64,000 nucleotides of DNA. Source: Luteitalea sp. TBR-22 (GTDB lineage: Bacteria; Acidobacteriota; Vicinamibacteria; Vicinamibacterales; Vicinamibacteraceae). Position numbers and translations under genes: made by a program. The notes beneath the pieces are model-generated. The model was given only the letters and a program-made list of their open reading frames with translations. It was not told the DNA's origin and searched no databases. Location: positions 5,292,501-5,356,500 of the forward strand of contig NZ_AP024452.1 of NCBI RefSeq assembly GCF_016865485.1, in the 5' to 3' direction. Within the stretch, counting starts at the first letter, position 1. Each line of letters begins with the position of its first letter. Shown in pieces: positions 11,362 to 19,955 of this stretch.

Positions 11362-11761
11362 CGAGTGACCCAAACTCTCGCAACGCCTTCCAGTGCCGCC
11401 ACTTACGGGCAGCCTGCCCTCCAGGTCGAGTTGGCAGGAGCTTTGCGCATGGCCGTTTTTCGACGAGCGCGCCACAGAGTGTGTGGCTGGGCGGAGCGGC
11501 AGACACAATCCCTTGTGGGTTGCGCCGCAACTGCCTATCGGAAGGAAGGGAGGAGCGGGAAGCCGGGTGCGTCCGGCCTCCCGCGGGGTGCTGCGGGTCT
11601 CAGGAGGAGTTGTGCTCCGTGCGGAGCGAGGTACCTTCCTCCATAGCAAACGGAATGCCGCGATGCGGAAGGCCGAAAGTGGCGGGCTTTCACCACTCCC
11701 ACAGGCCCGTGGGTCGCCCGGCCACAGTCAACGGCTGACCAGATGTTGGCAATTGCTGCAA

Positions 11762-12385
11762 CTAGCGGCTGAGCCCCTTGGCGAGCGTCTCGGCCTTGTC
11801 GGCCAGGTAGGAGGCCAGCACGAAGTTGCGCTCGGTGAGCGCCTGCTTGGCCTGCACCACGAAGCGCCGCGCCGTCTCGTGCTGCTGCCGCGCCTGCGCT
11901 CCGAGGGTCTTCTGGTCGACGCGGTCGAGCAGCCCCGACGCCCGGGCGAGCACTTCCTGCGTGCGGCGTTCCGCGTTGGACTCGTCGGCGGTCTGCGGCG
12001 TTCGCAGCAAGGGCGCGGGCGCGGCAGGGGGTTCGGGCGTCGCGACGGGCGCTGCCGCCTCCACGGCGCCCTCGGCCCTGGCCGGCTCGGCAGGCCGCGG
12101 GGACTCGGCTCGCGTCGACGATCCACGCGCGGTGCGCTGCGGACGCGCCGCCGGCGCGGGACGCTCCACCGTGGAGGCCTCGGTCGGGGCGACCGGCTCG
12201 GGCGGCGTGGAGATGACCCGCGGCGGGGCGGGCGGTACGTCGAGCGCCAGGTCCACGGGCGCGGCGGCTGGCCTGGGCCTGGCGCAGCCCGGCGCCACGG
12301 CCAGCACGCACGCCACCACGCCCCAGACGAGCGGGGCGAGATGGCAACGATGAGCACGGCCGGGCTGAAGCATCGGGATCCCCAT
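11762..12385 (-). CDS. Lipoprotein with C-terminal helical domain, unknown function
   Basis: The 207-residue protein has a lipoprotein signal (WGVVACVLAVAPGC, lipobox Cys near residue 33). A ~100-residue Pro/Ala-rich linker follows, then a helical C-terminus (ERRTQEVLARASGLLDRVDQ, ARQQHETARRFVVQAKQALT, FVLASYLADKAETLAKG). The paired amphipathic helices resemble the helical-hairpin domains of envelope lipoproteins, but I do not recognise the family. The ATG lies 1 bp after the stop of the sensor-kinase gene, so it is probably the last gene of the regulator-kinase-lipoprotein operon and may act in the same envelope response. Confidence 0.7.
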   Translation of the reverse strand: MGIPMLQPGRAHRCHLAPLVWGVVACVLAVAPGCARPRPAAAPVDLALDVPPAPPRVISTPPEPVAPTEASTVERPAPAARPQRTARGSSTRAESPRPAEPARAEGAVEAAAPVATPEPPAAPAPLLRTPQTADESNAERRTQEVLARASGLLDRVDQKTLGAQARQQHETARRFVVQAKQALTERNFVLASYLADKAETLAKGLSR

Positions 12386-12386
12386 C

Positions 12387-14225
12387 CTACGCGTGTGGCA
12401 GCCGCATGCGGAACGTCGAGCCTCGTCCGGGCGTCGACTCCACCTCGATCGTGCCGTCGTGCAGTTGCACCGTGCGGTACACCATCGAGAGGCCGATTCC
12501 ACTCCCCTGCTCGCGGGTCGTGAAGTACAGGTCGAAGATGCGCCCGAGGTGCTCCGGCTTGATGCCGACGCCGGTGTCGGCGATCTCGATCTGCACCTGC
12601 TGCTCGTCGACGGGCCGGGCCCGCAGCGACAGCCGGCCTCCCGCCGGCATCGCGTCGATGGCATTGAGCGCGAGGTTGAGCAACGCCTGCCGCACCATCG
12701 CGCGATCGACCTGCACGGCCACCGCGTCGGTGCCCTCGACTTCGACGTCGATGCCCTGCTGACCGGCCTGCGGGCGCACGACGTCGACGATGTCCTGCAG
12801 CAGGGCGAGCACGCCGACCGGCTCGAGCTGCAGTTCCTCGGGCCGGCTGAAACGCAGGAAGCCCTGCACCACGTGGTCGAGCCGCCGGATCTCGTCGCCG
12901 ATGATCGACACGTGACTCATCAAGGCCTCGGTCGGGGCGGGCTCCGTGGGCGGCGCCCCACCTGCCGCGACGGCAATCGGCGCCCGCCGCCCGAGCTTCT
13001 GGCGCAACAGCTCGAGGTGGATCGTCATCGCGTTCAGCGGGTTCTTCACCTCGTGCGCCACGCCGGCCAGCAGCCGGTTGAGCGAGGCCAGCTTCCTGGA
13101 GTACCGCAACATGGTCTGCAGCTGCGAGAGCGCGCCGACGTTGCGCGCCACCAGCATCACGCCGACCAGCCCGCGCGCCGGATCGGCGATCGGGTGCGCC
13201 ATCAGCTGCTGCTGGCTTCGCCCCTCGCCGTGCGCGGCCGGCAGGTCTGCCATCTCGGGCCCGCGCGAGGCCCTCAGGCTGAGCGCCTGCTCGACAATCT
13301 GCCGACACGGATGCGACGCGGCGACGGTGGCGGCCAGCGCCTGTCCGGGCTCGATGGCCGGCAGCAGCGCCTTCATCGCGGCGTTGGCGAAGACGACCTC
13401 GCCGTGCGGGCCGACGATCGCCACCGCGTCCTCCAGTCGCTCGACCACCGACTCGGCGCGCCGCGCCTGTTCCACGAGCTGGGACCGGATCGTGGACACC
13501 GACTGGCTGAGCGCGTTGAAGGAGGTGCCGAGGTCCTTGAAGTCCTCGTCGGGCAGATCGAGGCGGACGTCCTCCTCACCCTGCCCGAGTCGGGCGATGC
13601 CGCTCTGCAGCACGTGGATGGGTCGCAGGAAGCGACGCGCCATCAGCCACGACACGGCCGTGGCGAGCACGATGGCGGCGGCGGCCACGGCGGCAATCGG
13701 CTTGAGCGCCTGCTTGAGCCCGGCCCAGATCAGGACCGTCGATACGCCGATGCGAATCGACCCGAACCGCTCGTCGCCGAGCAGCAGCGGCTGCGTGACC
13801 TCGTAGTTGCGCTGCTCCCACACGCCGCGCAACTGCGTGTACGGCCCGCCGGCGAGCAACTGCTCGAGCGAGGCCTGCGGCGGCACCAGCGTGCCCTCGA
13901 GGGTGGGCGAGCTGTGCACGAGCGCCTTGTCGTCGACGTCGGTGATCGTGGCGTAGGTGACGTTCTCGGCAAAGCCGATGGCCGACAGCAGGATCGCGCG
14001 CAGGCCGGCGTCGGCCTGCAGGTCGGCGGCGGCGGTCTCGCGGCTGCGCACGAGGGTGAATGCCCGCTGGTAGGTGGCGTTGGCGAGCATGCGCCCGCGC
14101 AGCTCGCTCTCGGCGAGCAGGGTGTGCGCCTGGGCCGCGAGGTAGACCAGGCTCAGCGCGATCACCGTCAGCGCGACGATGCACGTGACGCCGAGCGCCT
14201 GCCGTGTCTGGTAGCTCAGACGCAT
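12387..14225 (-). CDS. Membrane sensor histidine kinase (NtrB-type, HAMP-PAS-HisKA-HATPase)
   Basis: The 612-residue protein has a TM helix at ~11-31, a periplasmic sensor region (~32-165), a second TM helix at ~172-196, a HAMP linker (~197-250) and a PAS-like region (~255-345). The dimerisation box LLAGVAHEVKNPLNAM contains the phosphorylated His at residue 391. The ATPase motifs are LNLALNAIDAM (N box), DTGVGIKPEH (G1) and GSGIGLSMVYRTV (G2). It starts 12 bp after the stop of the NtrC-type regulator gene on the same strand, so the two form a cognate pair. The periplasmic domain shows no recognised ligand motif. Confidence 0.92.
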   Translation of the reverse strand: MRLSYQTRQALGVTCIVALTVIALSLVYLAAQAHTLLAESELRGRMLANATYQRAFTLVRSRETAAADLQADAGLRAILLSAIGFAENVTYATITDVDDKALVHSSPTLEGTLVPPQASLEQLLAGGPYTQLRGVWEQRNYEVTQPLLLGDERFGSIRIGVSTVLIWAGLKQALKPIAAVAAAAIVLATAVSWLMARRFLRPIHVLQSGIARLGQGEEDVRLDLPDEDFKDLGTSFNALSQSVSTIRSQLVEQARRAESVVERLEDAVAIVGPHGEVVFANAAMKALLPAIEPGQALAATVAASHPCRQIVEQALSLRASRGPEMADLPAAHGEGRSQQQLMAHPIADPARGLVGVMLVARNVGALSQLQTMLRYSRKLASLNRLLAGVAHEVKNPLNAMTIHLELLRQKLGRRAPIAVAAGGAPPTEPAPTEALMSHVSIIGDEIRRLDHVVQGFLRFSRPEELQLEPVGVLALLQDIVDVVRPQAGQQGIDVEVEGTDAVAVQVDRAMVRQALLNLALNAIDAMPAGGRLSLRARPVDEQQVQIEIADTGVGIKPEHLGRIFDLYFTTREQGSGIGLSMVYRTVQLHDGTIEVESTPGRGSTFRMRLPHA

Positions 14226-14237
14226 GCGTGTGAGGCG

Positions 14238-15665
<1,428 letters not shown>

Positions 15666-15727
15666 ACGGCATCCTTTCGAAAAAGCCGAGGTGGCAACAC
15701 GGCGCGTTTCCACAGCGTAACATCTAC

Positions 15728-16537
15728 ATGGTGAGCAACCCGGACACGCTCGACGCCGCGCCTCAGCCTTACGACGGCCCCGAGCCTGTGACGGTCGAGG
15801 TGGCTCCGGAGCCGTCACCGCTGCCACGCGCCCCCGTGCAATCGTTGCTGGAGGTCGTGCTGTGCTCGGGTTTCCCGACGCAGTTGCTGATCGGTGGCCT
15901 GCTGCTCCTGCTGGGCCTGCGCATCACGCCCGGCGCCGCCCTCCCCTACCACTTCATCGTCGCCGTCTCGCTGATCGACACCGTCGTGCTGGTTGGGCTG
16001 GTGATCCTGTTCCTGCGGGCACGCGGCGAGGACCCGCGCGCCGTGCTGCTCGGCCACGTCCCCGTGTGGCCCGAGGTGCGACGGGGCGTGCTGTACCTCC
16101 CGCTGGTGTTCGCGCTGGTCATCGCGCTCGGGGGGCTGATTCGCACGCTCATGCCCTGGCTGCACGACGTGCCGGAGAACCCGCTGCAGATGATGCTGAC
16201 CTCGCCGATGCGCGTGGTGACCTTCGCGCTGGTGGTGGTGCTGGCCGGCGGGGTGCGGGAGGAGGTGCAGCGCGCCTTCATCCTGCACCGGTTCGATCAG
16301 GACCTCGGCGGGGTGGTGCTCGGCCTGGTGCTCTTCAGCGTGGCGTTCGGCGCCGGCCATTTCGGCCAGGGCAGCGACGCTGCGGTCATCACCGGCGTGC
16401 TCGGCCTGCTGTGGGGCATCATCACGCTGGCGCGCCGCAGCCTGATCGCCTCGGCGGTCTCGCACGCCCTCTTCAACCTCGTACAGGTGGGGCTGTATCA
16501 GTACGCCTCACGGCACGGGCTGCTGCCGCCGACCTAG
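15728..16537 (+). CDS. CPBP-family intramembrane metalloprotease
   Basis: The 269-residue polytopic membrane protein carries the Abi/CPBP motifs: EE-x-x-R in GGVREEVQRAFIL (Glu178, Glu179, Arg182), a His in FGAGHFGQ (211), and H-x-x-x-N in SHALFNL (His246, Asn250). Known relatives process prenylated proteins or anti-sigma factors, or give bacteriocin immunity; nothing here identifies the substrate. A Pro-rich cytoplasmic N-terminus of ~35 residues precedes the first TM helix. It is divergent from the response regulator gene and convergent with the O-antigen-ligase-like gene. Confidence 0.88.
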   Translation: MVSNPDTLDAAPQPYDGPEPVTVEVAPEPSPLPRAPVQSLLEVVLCSGFPTQLLIGGLLLLLGLRITPGAALPYHFIVAVSLIDTVVLVGLVILFLRARGEDPRAVLLGHVPVWPEVRRGVLYLPLVFALVIALGGLIRTLMPWLHDVPENPLQMMLTSPMRVVTFALVVVLAGGVREEVQRAFILHRFDQDLGGVVLGLVLFSVAFGAGHFGQGSDAAVITGVLGLLWGIITLARRSLIASAVSHALFNLVQVGLYQYASRHGLLPPT

Positions 16538-16554
16538 GGCCGGGCAGCCCGGCC
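16538..16554. repeat. GC-rich palindrome between convergent genes
   Basis: The sequence GGCCGGGC-A-GCCCGGCC directly follows the CPBP stop codon and lies 9 bp before the stop of the convergent O-antigen-ligase-like gene. It could act as a bidirectional transcription barrier, but no U-run follows on either strand. Confidence 0.4.
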
Positions 16555-16562
16555 TGCGGTCG

Positions 16563-18608
16563 TCACGGCAATCGCTCCACCTTCCACTCGCCCACGACCA
16601 CGCCCAGGACGCGCGCGTCGCCGGGCGCCTGCCAGGTCGGCGTGACGCGCATCTGCAGGCTGTGCCAGCGGCGCTGCGTGCCAGCGAGGAATCGGTAGTC
16701 GAGGGTCACCCACGGCCCGGGCGGCAGTCGAACGCGATCGGCCGGCCGGCCGTCGATCGTCACCTCGACGTGCTGCGTCGCCGACGACAGGTTGCGCACG
16801 GGAATCGTGATGCGATGCGCGTCGGCCGGCACGTAGAAGACCGACTCGCCAGTGCTCCATCGGTAGGTCTCGCCGCGGGCGCCGATCTGGTCTTCGTGGA
16901 GACCCTCGTTGGCCGGGAGCGCCACCGGCGGCGGCGGGCCGGCTATCCAGCCGGTGCGCACCGGGACGGACGCGAAGGCCACCACGATCAACGAAAGGGC
17001 GATGGCCCGCCACGCCCGCGGCAGCGCCGGCGCACCGAGCGTCGCGACGCTGGCGCAGATCGTGAACACGACGACGTCCTCGCGCAGCAGGATGCGATCG
17101 CCGGTGAGCATGGTGAGCGCGTACCCGGCCAGCCCGCCGAGCACGCCGACGACCGGCCACGACTGCCGATCGCGGGGCACCAGGTTGCCTGGCGCGAAGG
17201 CAGCGATCGCGATGGCCGCCAGCATGCACAGGAAGGCCGCCACGCCGAGCAGGCCGAGTTCGCTGGCGACCAGCAGATAGGTGTTGTGCGGGGAGAGCTT
17301 GGCGTCATGTGGCAGCGAGTCGATGCCAAGCCGCGCCCGGACCACCTCGAACTCGAGGGGCGACCTGCCGAGCCCGATCCCCACCCACGGGTGCGCGCGG
17401 ACCATGTCGCGGGCGACCTGCCAGACCGCCAGCCGTCCCTTGGCAATTGCGTCGGGAGGCTGGCGCAGGTTGAACGTGAACAACCAGGTGTGCAGGTACG
17501 AGGTCTGCTGCTCGTGCCTGACGTTGAGCACCGTACCGGCGACCACGAGGGCGATCAGGACCGCCCCGAGCAGGCCGACGGCTCGGCGCACGAAGCCACG
17601 CGCGTGTTCGCGCACCAGACGCGAGGCATCGACCGCGTCGAGCCCGAGGCGTCCTGCCAGTCCGATCGCCACCAGGAGGCCGGCAGCCAGCGCGAGCAGG
17701 CCCGTCCGCCCGGCGGTCATCACCGTGGCGGCGACGGTGAGGGCGAGCGCGCTGCCCCAGGCGAGGCGCCAGCGGCCGGAGGCCCGCAGTGCGAGCCCGG
17801 CAATCACGGGCGCCACCAGGGCGTAGAACGCGGCCAGCGCATTGGGGTCGTTGTAGGTGGCGTTGATCCGGATGATCCCGGCGTCGAACACCCGCCAGGC
17901 CTGCTGCAGCCCCAGTCCCGTGTGGGCCTGGTACATGCCGAAGAGAGCCGTGAGCACGGCGGCGACACCGGCACCGGCCAGGACGCGATCCCGCGTGTCG
18001 CGCGTGATCGCCCAGCCGACCATCAGGCCGCACAGCAGTCCGTCGACCAGGACCGTCCATGCCAGCATCGGTCCGGCCTGGTCGGCGAGATCGGGCTGGA
18101 AGATGTAGGCCGGCACCTGCGCGCGCAAATCACGTGCGACGCGCCCGACGTCGAAGCCCCGCCAGGGCTCGGGCGTGAGCAGGACGAGCGCGGAAGCGGT
18201 GGCCACGGCGAGCAGCACGAGCCAGCCCGCCGGCAACGCGCTGCCTTCGCCGCTGCGTCCCGCGACGAGGCGCCGCGACAGCCACGGCACCGCCTGCGAC
18301 GCCACCAGCAGGTGCTCGATGCCTTCCGGCGTGCCTGGCACCAGCGACGGCCAGATCGGCAGGAGCGGCACCAGGACGATCAGCAGCACCGGTGACCACC
18401 GGGGACGCACCACGGCCATCAGGGTGCTCGCCAGCAGGGCGAGTCGGCACCACGGGGGCACCAGTGGCGAGGTGACCGCCGCCCACGTGGGACCGACCAG
18501 CAGGCCGGCCAGCAGGATCAGCAGTCCTGCGCGCCTGGCCAGTTCGGGGACCAGCCGCCCGCCCTGTCGTGTCGCCTCGGGCGGCGCGACCGCGGCCGAT
18601 CCGTTCAC
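16563..18608 (-). CDS. O-antigen ligase / polymerase family membrane protein
   Basis: The 681-residue protein has many TM segments across residues ~20-470 (for example [53 protein letters not shown]). The Wzy_C-type periplasmic region contains [18 protein letters not shown] and [20 protein letters not shown]; the HN-x-Y-L and G-x-G-x-x pattern is typical of O-antigen ligases. About 200 C-terminal residues are soluble. Such enzymes join or polymerise lipid-linked glycans at the periplasmic face. The GTG at 18608 overlaps the TGA of the upstream SurA-like gene (GTGA), so translation is probably coupled. The glycan substrate is unknown. Confidence 0.85.
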   Translation of the reverse strand: MNGSAAVAPPEATRQGGRLVPELARRAGLLILLAGLLVGPTWAAVTSPLVPPWCRLALLASTLMAVVRPRWSPVLLIVLVPLLPIWPSLVPGTPEGIEHLLVASQAVPWLSRRLVAGRSGEGSALPAGWLVLLAVATASALVLLTPEPWRGFDVGRVARDLRAQVPAYIFQPDLADQAGPMLAWTVLVDGLLCGLMVGWAITRDTRDRVLAGAGVAAVLTALFGMYQAHTGLGLQQAWRVFDAGIIRINATYNDPNALAAFYALVAPVIAGLALRASGRWRLAWGSALALTVAATVMTAGRTGLLALAAGLLVAIGLAGRLGLDAVDASRLVREHARGFVRRAVGLLGAVLIALVVAGTVLNVRHEQQTSYLHTWLFTFNLRQPPDAIAKGRLAVWQVARDMVRAHPWVGIGLGRSPLEFEVVRARLGIDSLPHDAKLSPHNTYLLVASELGLLGVAAFLCMLAAIAIAAFAPGNLVPRDRQSWPVVGVLGGLAGYALTMLTGDRILLREDVVVFTICASVATLGAPALPRAWRAIALSLIVVAFASVPVRTGWIAGPPPPVALPANEGLHEDQIGARGETYRWSTGESVFYVPADAHRITIPVRNLSSATQHVEVTIDGRPADRVRLPPGPWVTLDYRFLAGTQRRWHSLQMRVTPTWQAPGDARVLGVVVGEWKVERLP

Positions 18609-19228
18609 CGCGGCCCCGCGATCTGCACGGAGGTACGCCCGCGGATGCCATCGAGCCAGTCGGACACGAGCGCCGATCGGCGAGCCTGCACGAGCCGACG
18701 CCGCGCCGCGGCGAGTTGCTCCGCCGTGGGACTTCCGCCGTCGCGAGCGGCCTCCTGGCCGACCTCCGCGTCGGTGGGCTGGGCCGCCGCCGTGAATCGC
18801 TGGTCCACGTACACGTCGATGCGCAGGTCGTCGCTGACCCACTGGCGCGCTCGTGCCTCGGTGAGCCCGAGCCCCCGGAGCTGCCGCGCCCAGGGACCGT
18901 CGCCGCCGGCCCGCTGCCGTGCTCTCCCGAGCCGCTCGTCCACGGCTGCGGCGATGGGCTCGGCGACGCCGAGGCGATCGACCTCGATGTGCATCAGCTC
19001 GCGCGCGATGAGGCGCTCGACGCCATCGGCCGGCGTCCCCGTGGCGGGAATCGACCCGAGCAGGCGCGCGACCTCGACGTCGCGCCAGGTCAGCGCCTGC
19101 TCACCGACGACGGCCACGAGCCGGTCGACGAGGACGGCCTGTCGGGCCAGCAGTGGCGAGGCCCCGCCGGGAAGCGCCAACACGACCAGATATACTGTCG
19201 CGGCCGCCCGGCGGCGCCACGCCTGCAT
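18605..19228 (-). CDS. SurA-like periplasmic chaperone domain protein (no PPIase domain)
   Basis: The 207-residue protein has a signal peptide ([20 protein letters not shown]) followed by [21 protein letters not shown]. That is the opening of the SurA N-terminal chaperone domain, where proteins read as 'D-x-I-V-A-V-V-N...I'. Further helices include [19 protein letters not shown]. No parvulin peptidyl-prolyl isomerase domain follows, so this would be a chaperone-only member. It is translationally linked to the O-antigen-ligase-like gene downstream. Its start codon overlaps, on the opposite strand, the start of the GT2 gene. Confidence 0.65.
   Translation of the reverse strand: MQAWRRRAAATVYLVVLALPGGASPLLARQAVLVDRLVAVVGEQALTWRDVEVARLLGSIPATGTPADGVERLIARELMHIEVDRLGVAEPIAAAVDERLGRARQRAGGDGPWARQLRGLGLTEARARQWVSDDLRIDVYVDQRFTAAAQPTDAEVGQEAARDGGSPTAEQLAAARRRLVQARRSALVSDWLDGIRGRTSVQIAGPR
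19191..19196 (+). promoter_or_regulatory. Candidate -10 element for the GT2 glycosyltransferase gene
   Basis: TATACT on the plus strand lies 30 bp before the glycosyltransferase ATG and inside the 5' end of the opposing SurA-like gene. No good -35 is visible at 16-18 bp. It is listed because this AT-rich hexamer stands out in GC-rich coding sequence. Confidence 0.35.
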
Positions 19229-19913
19229 GAGACTGACCGTCGTCATTCCTGTCTACAACGAGGTGCACACGCTGCTGCACCTGATCGAACGGGTGCAGGC
19301 CGTGGCCGTGGAGAAGGACATCGTGCTGGTCGACGACTGCTCGACCGACGGCACGCGGGACCTGCTGCGCGGGACGACCTTTCCTCCCAACGTCCGCGTG
19401 TTGTACCACGAACGCAACCAGGGCAAGGGCGCCGCCCTGCGGACGGGCTTCACGGCCGCGACCGGCGACGTGGTGATCATCCAGGATGCGGACCTCGAGT
19501 ACGACCCCGAGGAGTACCCGAAGCTGCTGAAGCCGATTGCCGAAGGCAAGGCGGACGTGGTGTTCGGCTCGCGCTTCGCCGGCGGCGAGACCCACCGGGT
19601 GCTGTACTTCTGGCACTCGCTCGGCAACAAGTTCCTGACCCTCTGCTCCAACGCCTTCACGAACCTCAATCTCACCGACATGGAGACCTGCTACAAGGTC
19701 TTCCGCCGCGAGGTCCTGCAGCAGATCACCGTCGAGGAGAACCGCTTCGGGTTCGAGCCGGAGATCACGGCCAAGGTGGCCAAGCTCCGCGTGCGCATCT
19801 ACGAAGTCGGCATCTCGTACTCCGGTCGCACGTACGAGGAAGGCAAGAAGATCGGCTGGCGCGACGGCGTCCGCGCGCTGTGGTGCATCGTCAAGTACAA
19901 CTGGCTGCGCTGA
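19227..19913 (+). CDS. Family 2 glycosyltransferase (dolichol-phosphate-mannose-synthase-like)
   Basis: The 228-residue cytoplasmic enzyme starts [16 protein letters not shown]. It carries [17 protein letters not shown] (nucleotide-sugar binding), the [11 protein letters not shown] loop and the metal-binding [15 protein letters not shown] (DxD-like). Downstream signatures [22 protein letters not shown] and [19 protein letters not shown] are those of polyprenyl-phosphate sugar transferases of the DPM1/ArnC type. These enzymes charge a polyprenyl phosphate with a sugar. The longer open frame from 18645 is the antisense of the SurA-like gene and is discarded. The start codon overlaps the SurA-like start on the other strand. 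Confidence 0.9.
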   Translation: MRLTVVIPVYNEVHTLLHLIERVQAVAVEKDIVLVDDCSTDGTRDLLRGTTFPPNVRVLYHERNQGKGAALRTGFTAATGDVVIIQDADLEYDPEEYPKLLKPIAEGKADVVFGSRFAGGETHRVLYFWHSLGNKFLTLCSNAFTNLNLTDMETCYKVFRREVLQQITVEENRFGFEPEITAKVAKLRVRIYEVGISYSGRTYEEGKKIGWRDGVRALWCIVKYNWLR

Positions 19914-19955
19914 ACGGCGACTCCTGAGCCCTGAGTCCTGAGCCTTGAGCCCTCC
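19914..19955. repeat. Heptamer-periodic intergenic repeat filling a convergent gap
   Basis: Directly after the GT2 stop codon the sequence can be read as ACGGCGA, CTCCTGA, GCCCTGA, GTCCTGA, GCCTTGA, GCCCTCC. Four units share the core CCTGA/CTTGA. The array occupies the whole gap up to the stop codon of the convergent tamA-like gene. Confidence 0.7.

Larger units (their letters stand above)
10991..11761. other. Long non-coding region upstream of nrdJ
   Basis: About 770 bp separate the nrdJ start from the stop of the minus-strand lipoprotein gene. The short open frames here look random and lack ribosome sites. The region holds the candidate NrdR boxes (11316-11361), a TATATT -10-like hexamer on the minus strand (11352-11357) overlapping the second box, a CATGCCC/GGGCATG palindrome at 11125-11140, and a hairpin AGTGG-CCACT around 11677-11696 just past the lipoprotein gene. 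No tRNA, 6S, SRP or RNase P core was recognised in the remaining ~300 bp (11370-11670). Confidence 0.6.

Noticed and set aside
11003-11400. Cobalamin riboswitch upstream of the B12-dependent nrdJ
   Set aside because: Looked for the B12-box and the conserved core; none seen by eye. NrdR-like boxes explain regulation better.
11540-11570. GGAAGGAAGGGAGGAGC stretch recalling the SRP RNA tetraloop region
   Set aside because: The flanking bases do not form the SRP helix 8 pattern, and no partner strand was found.
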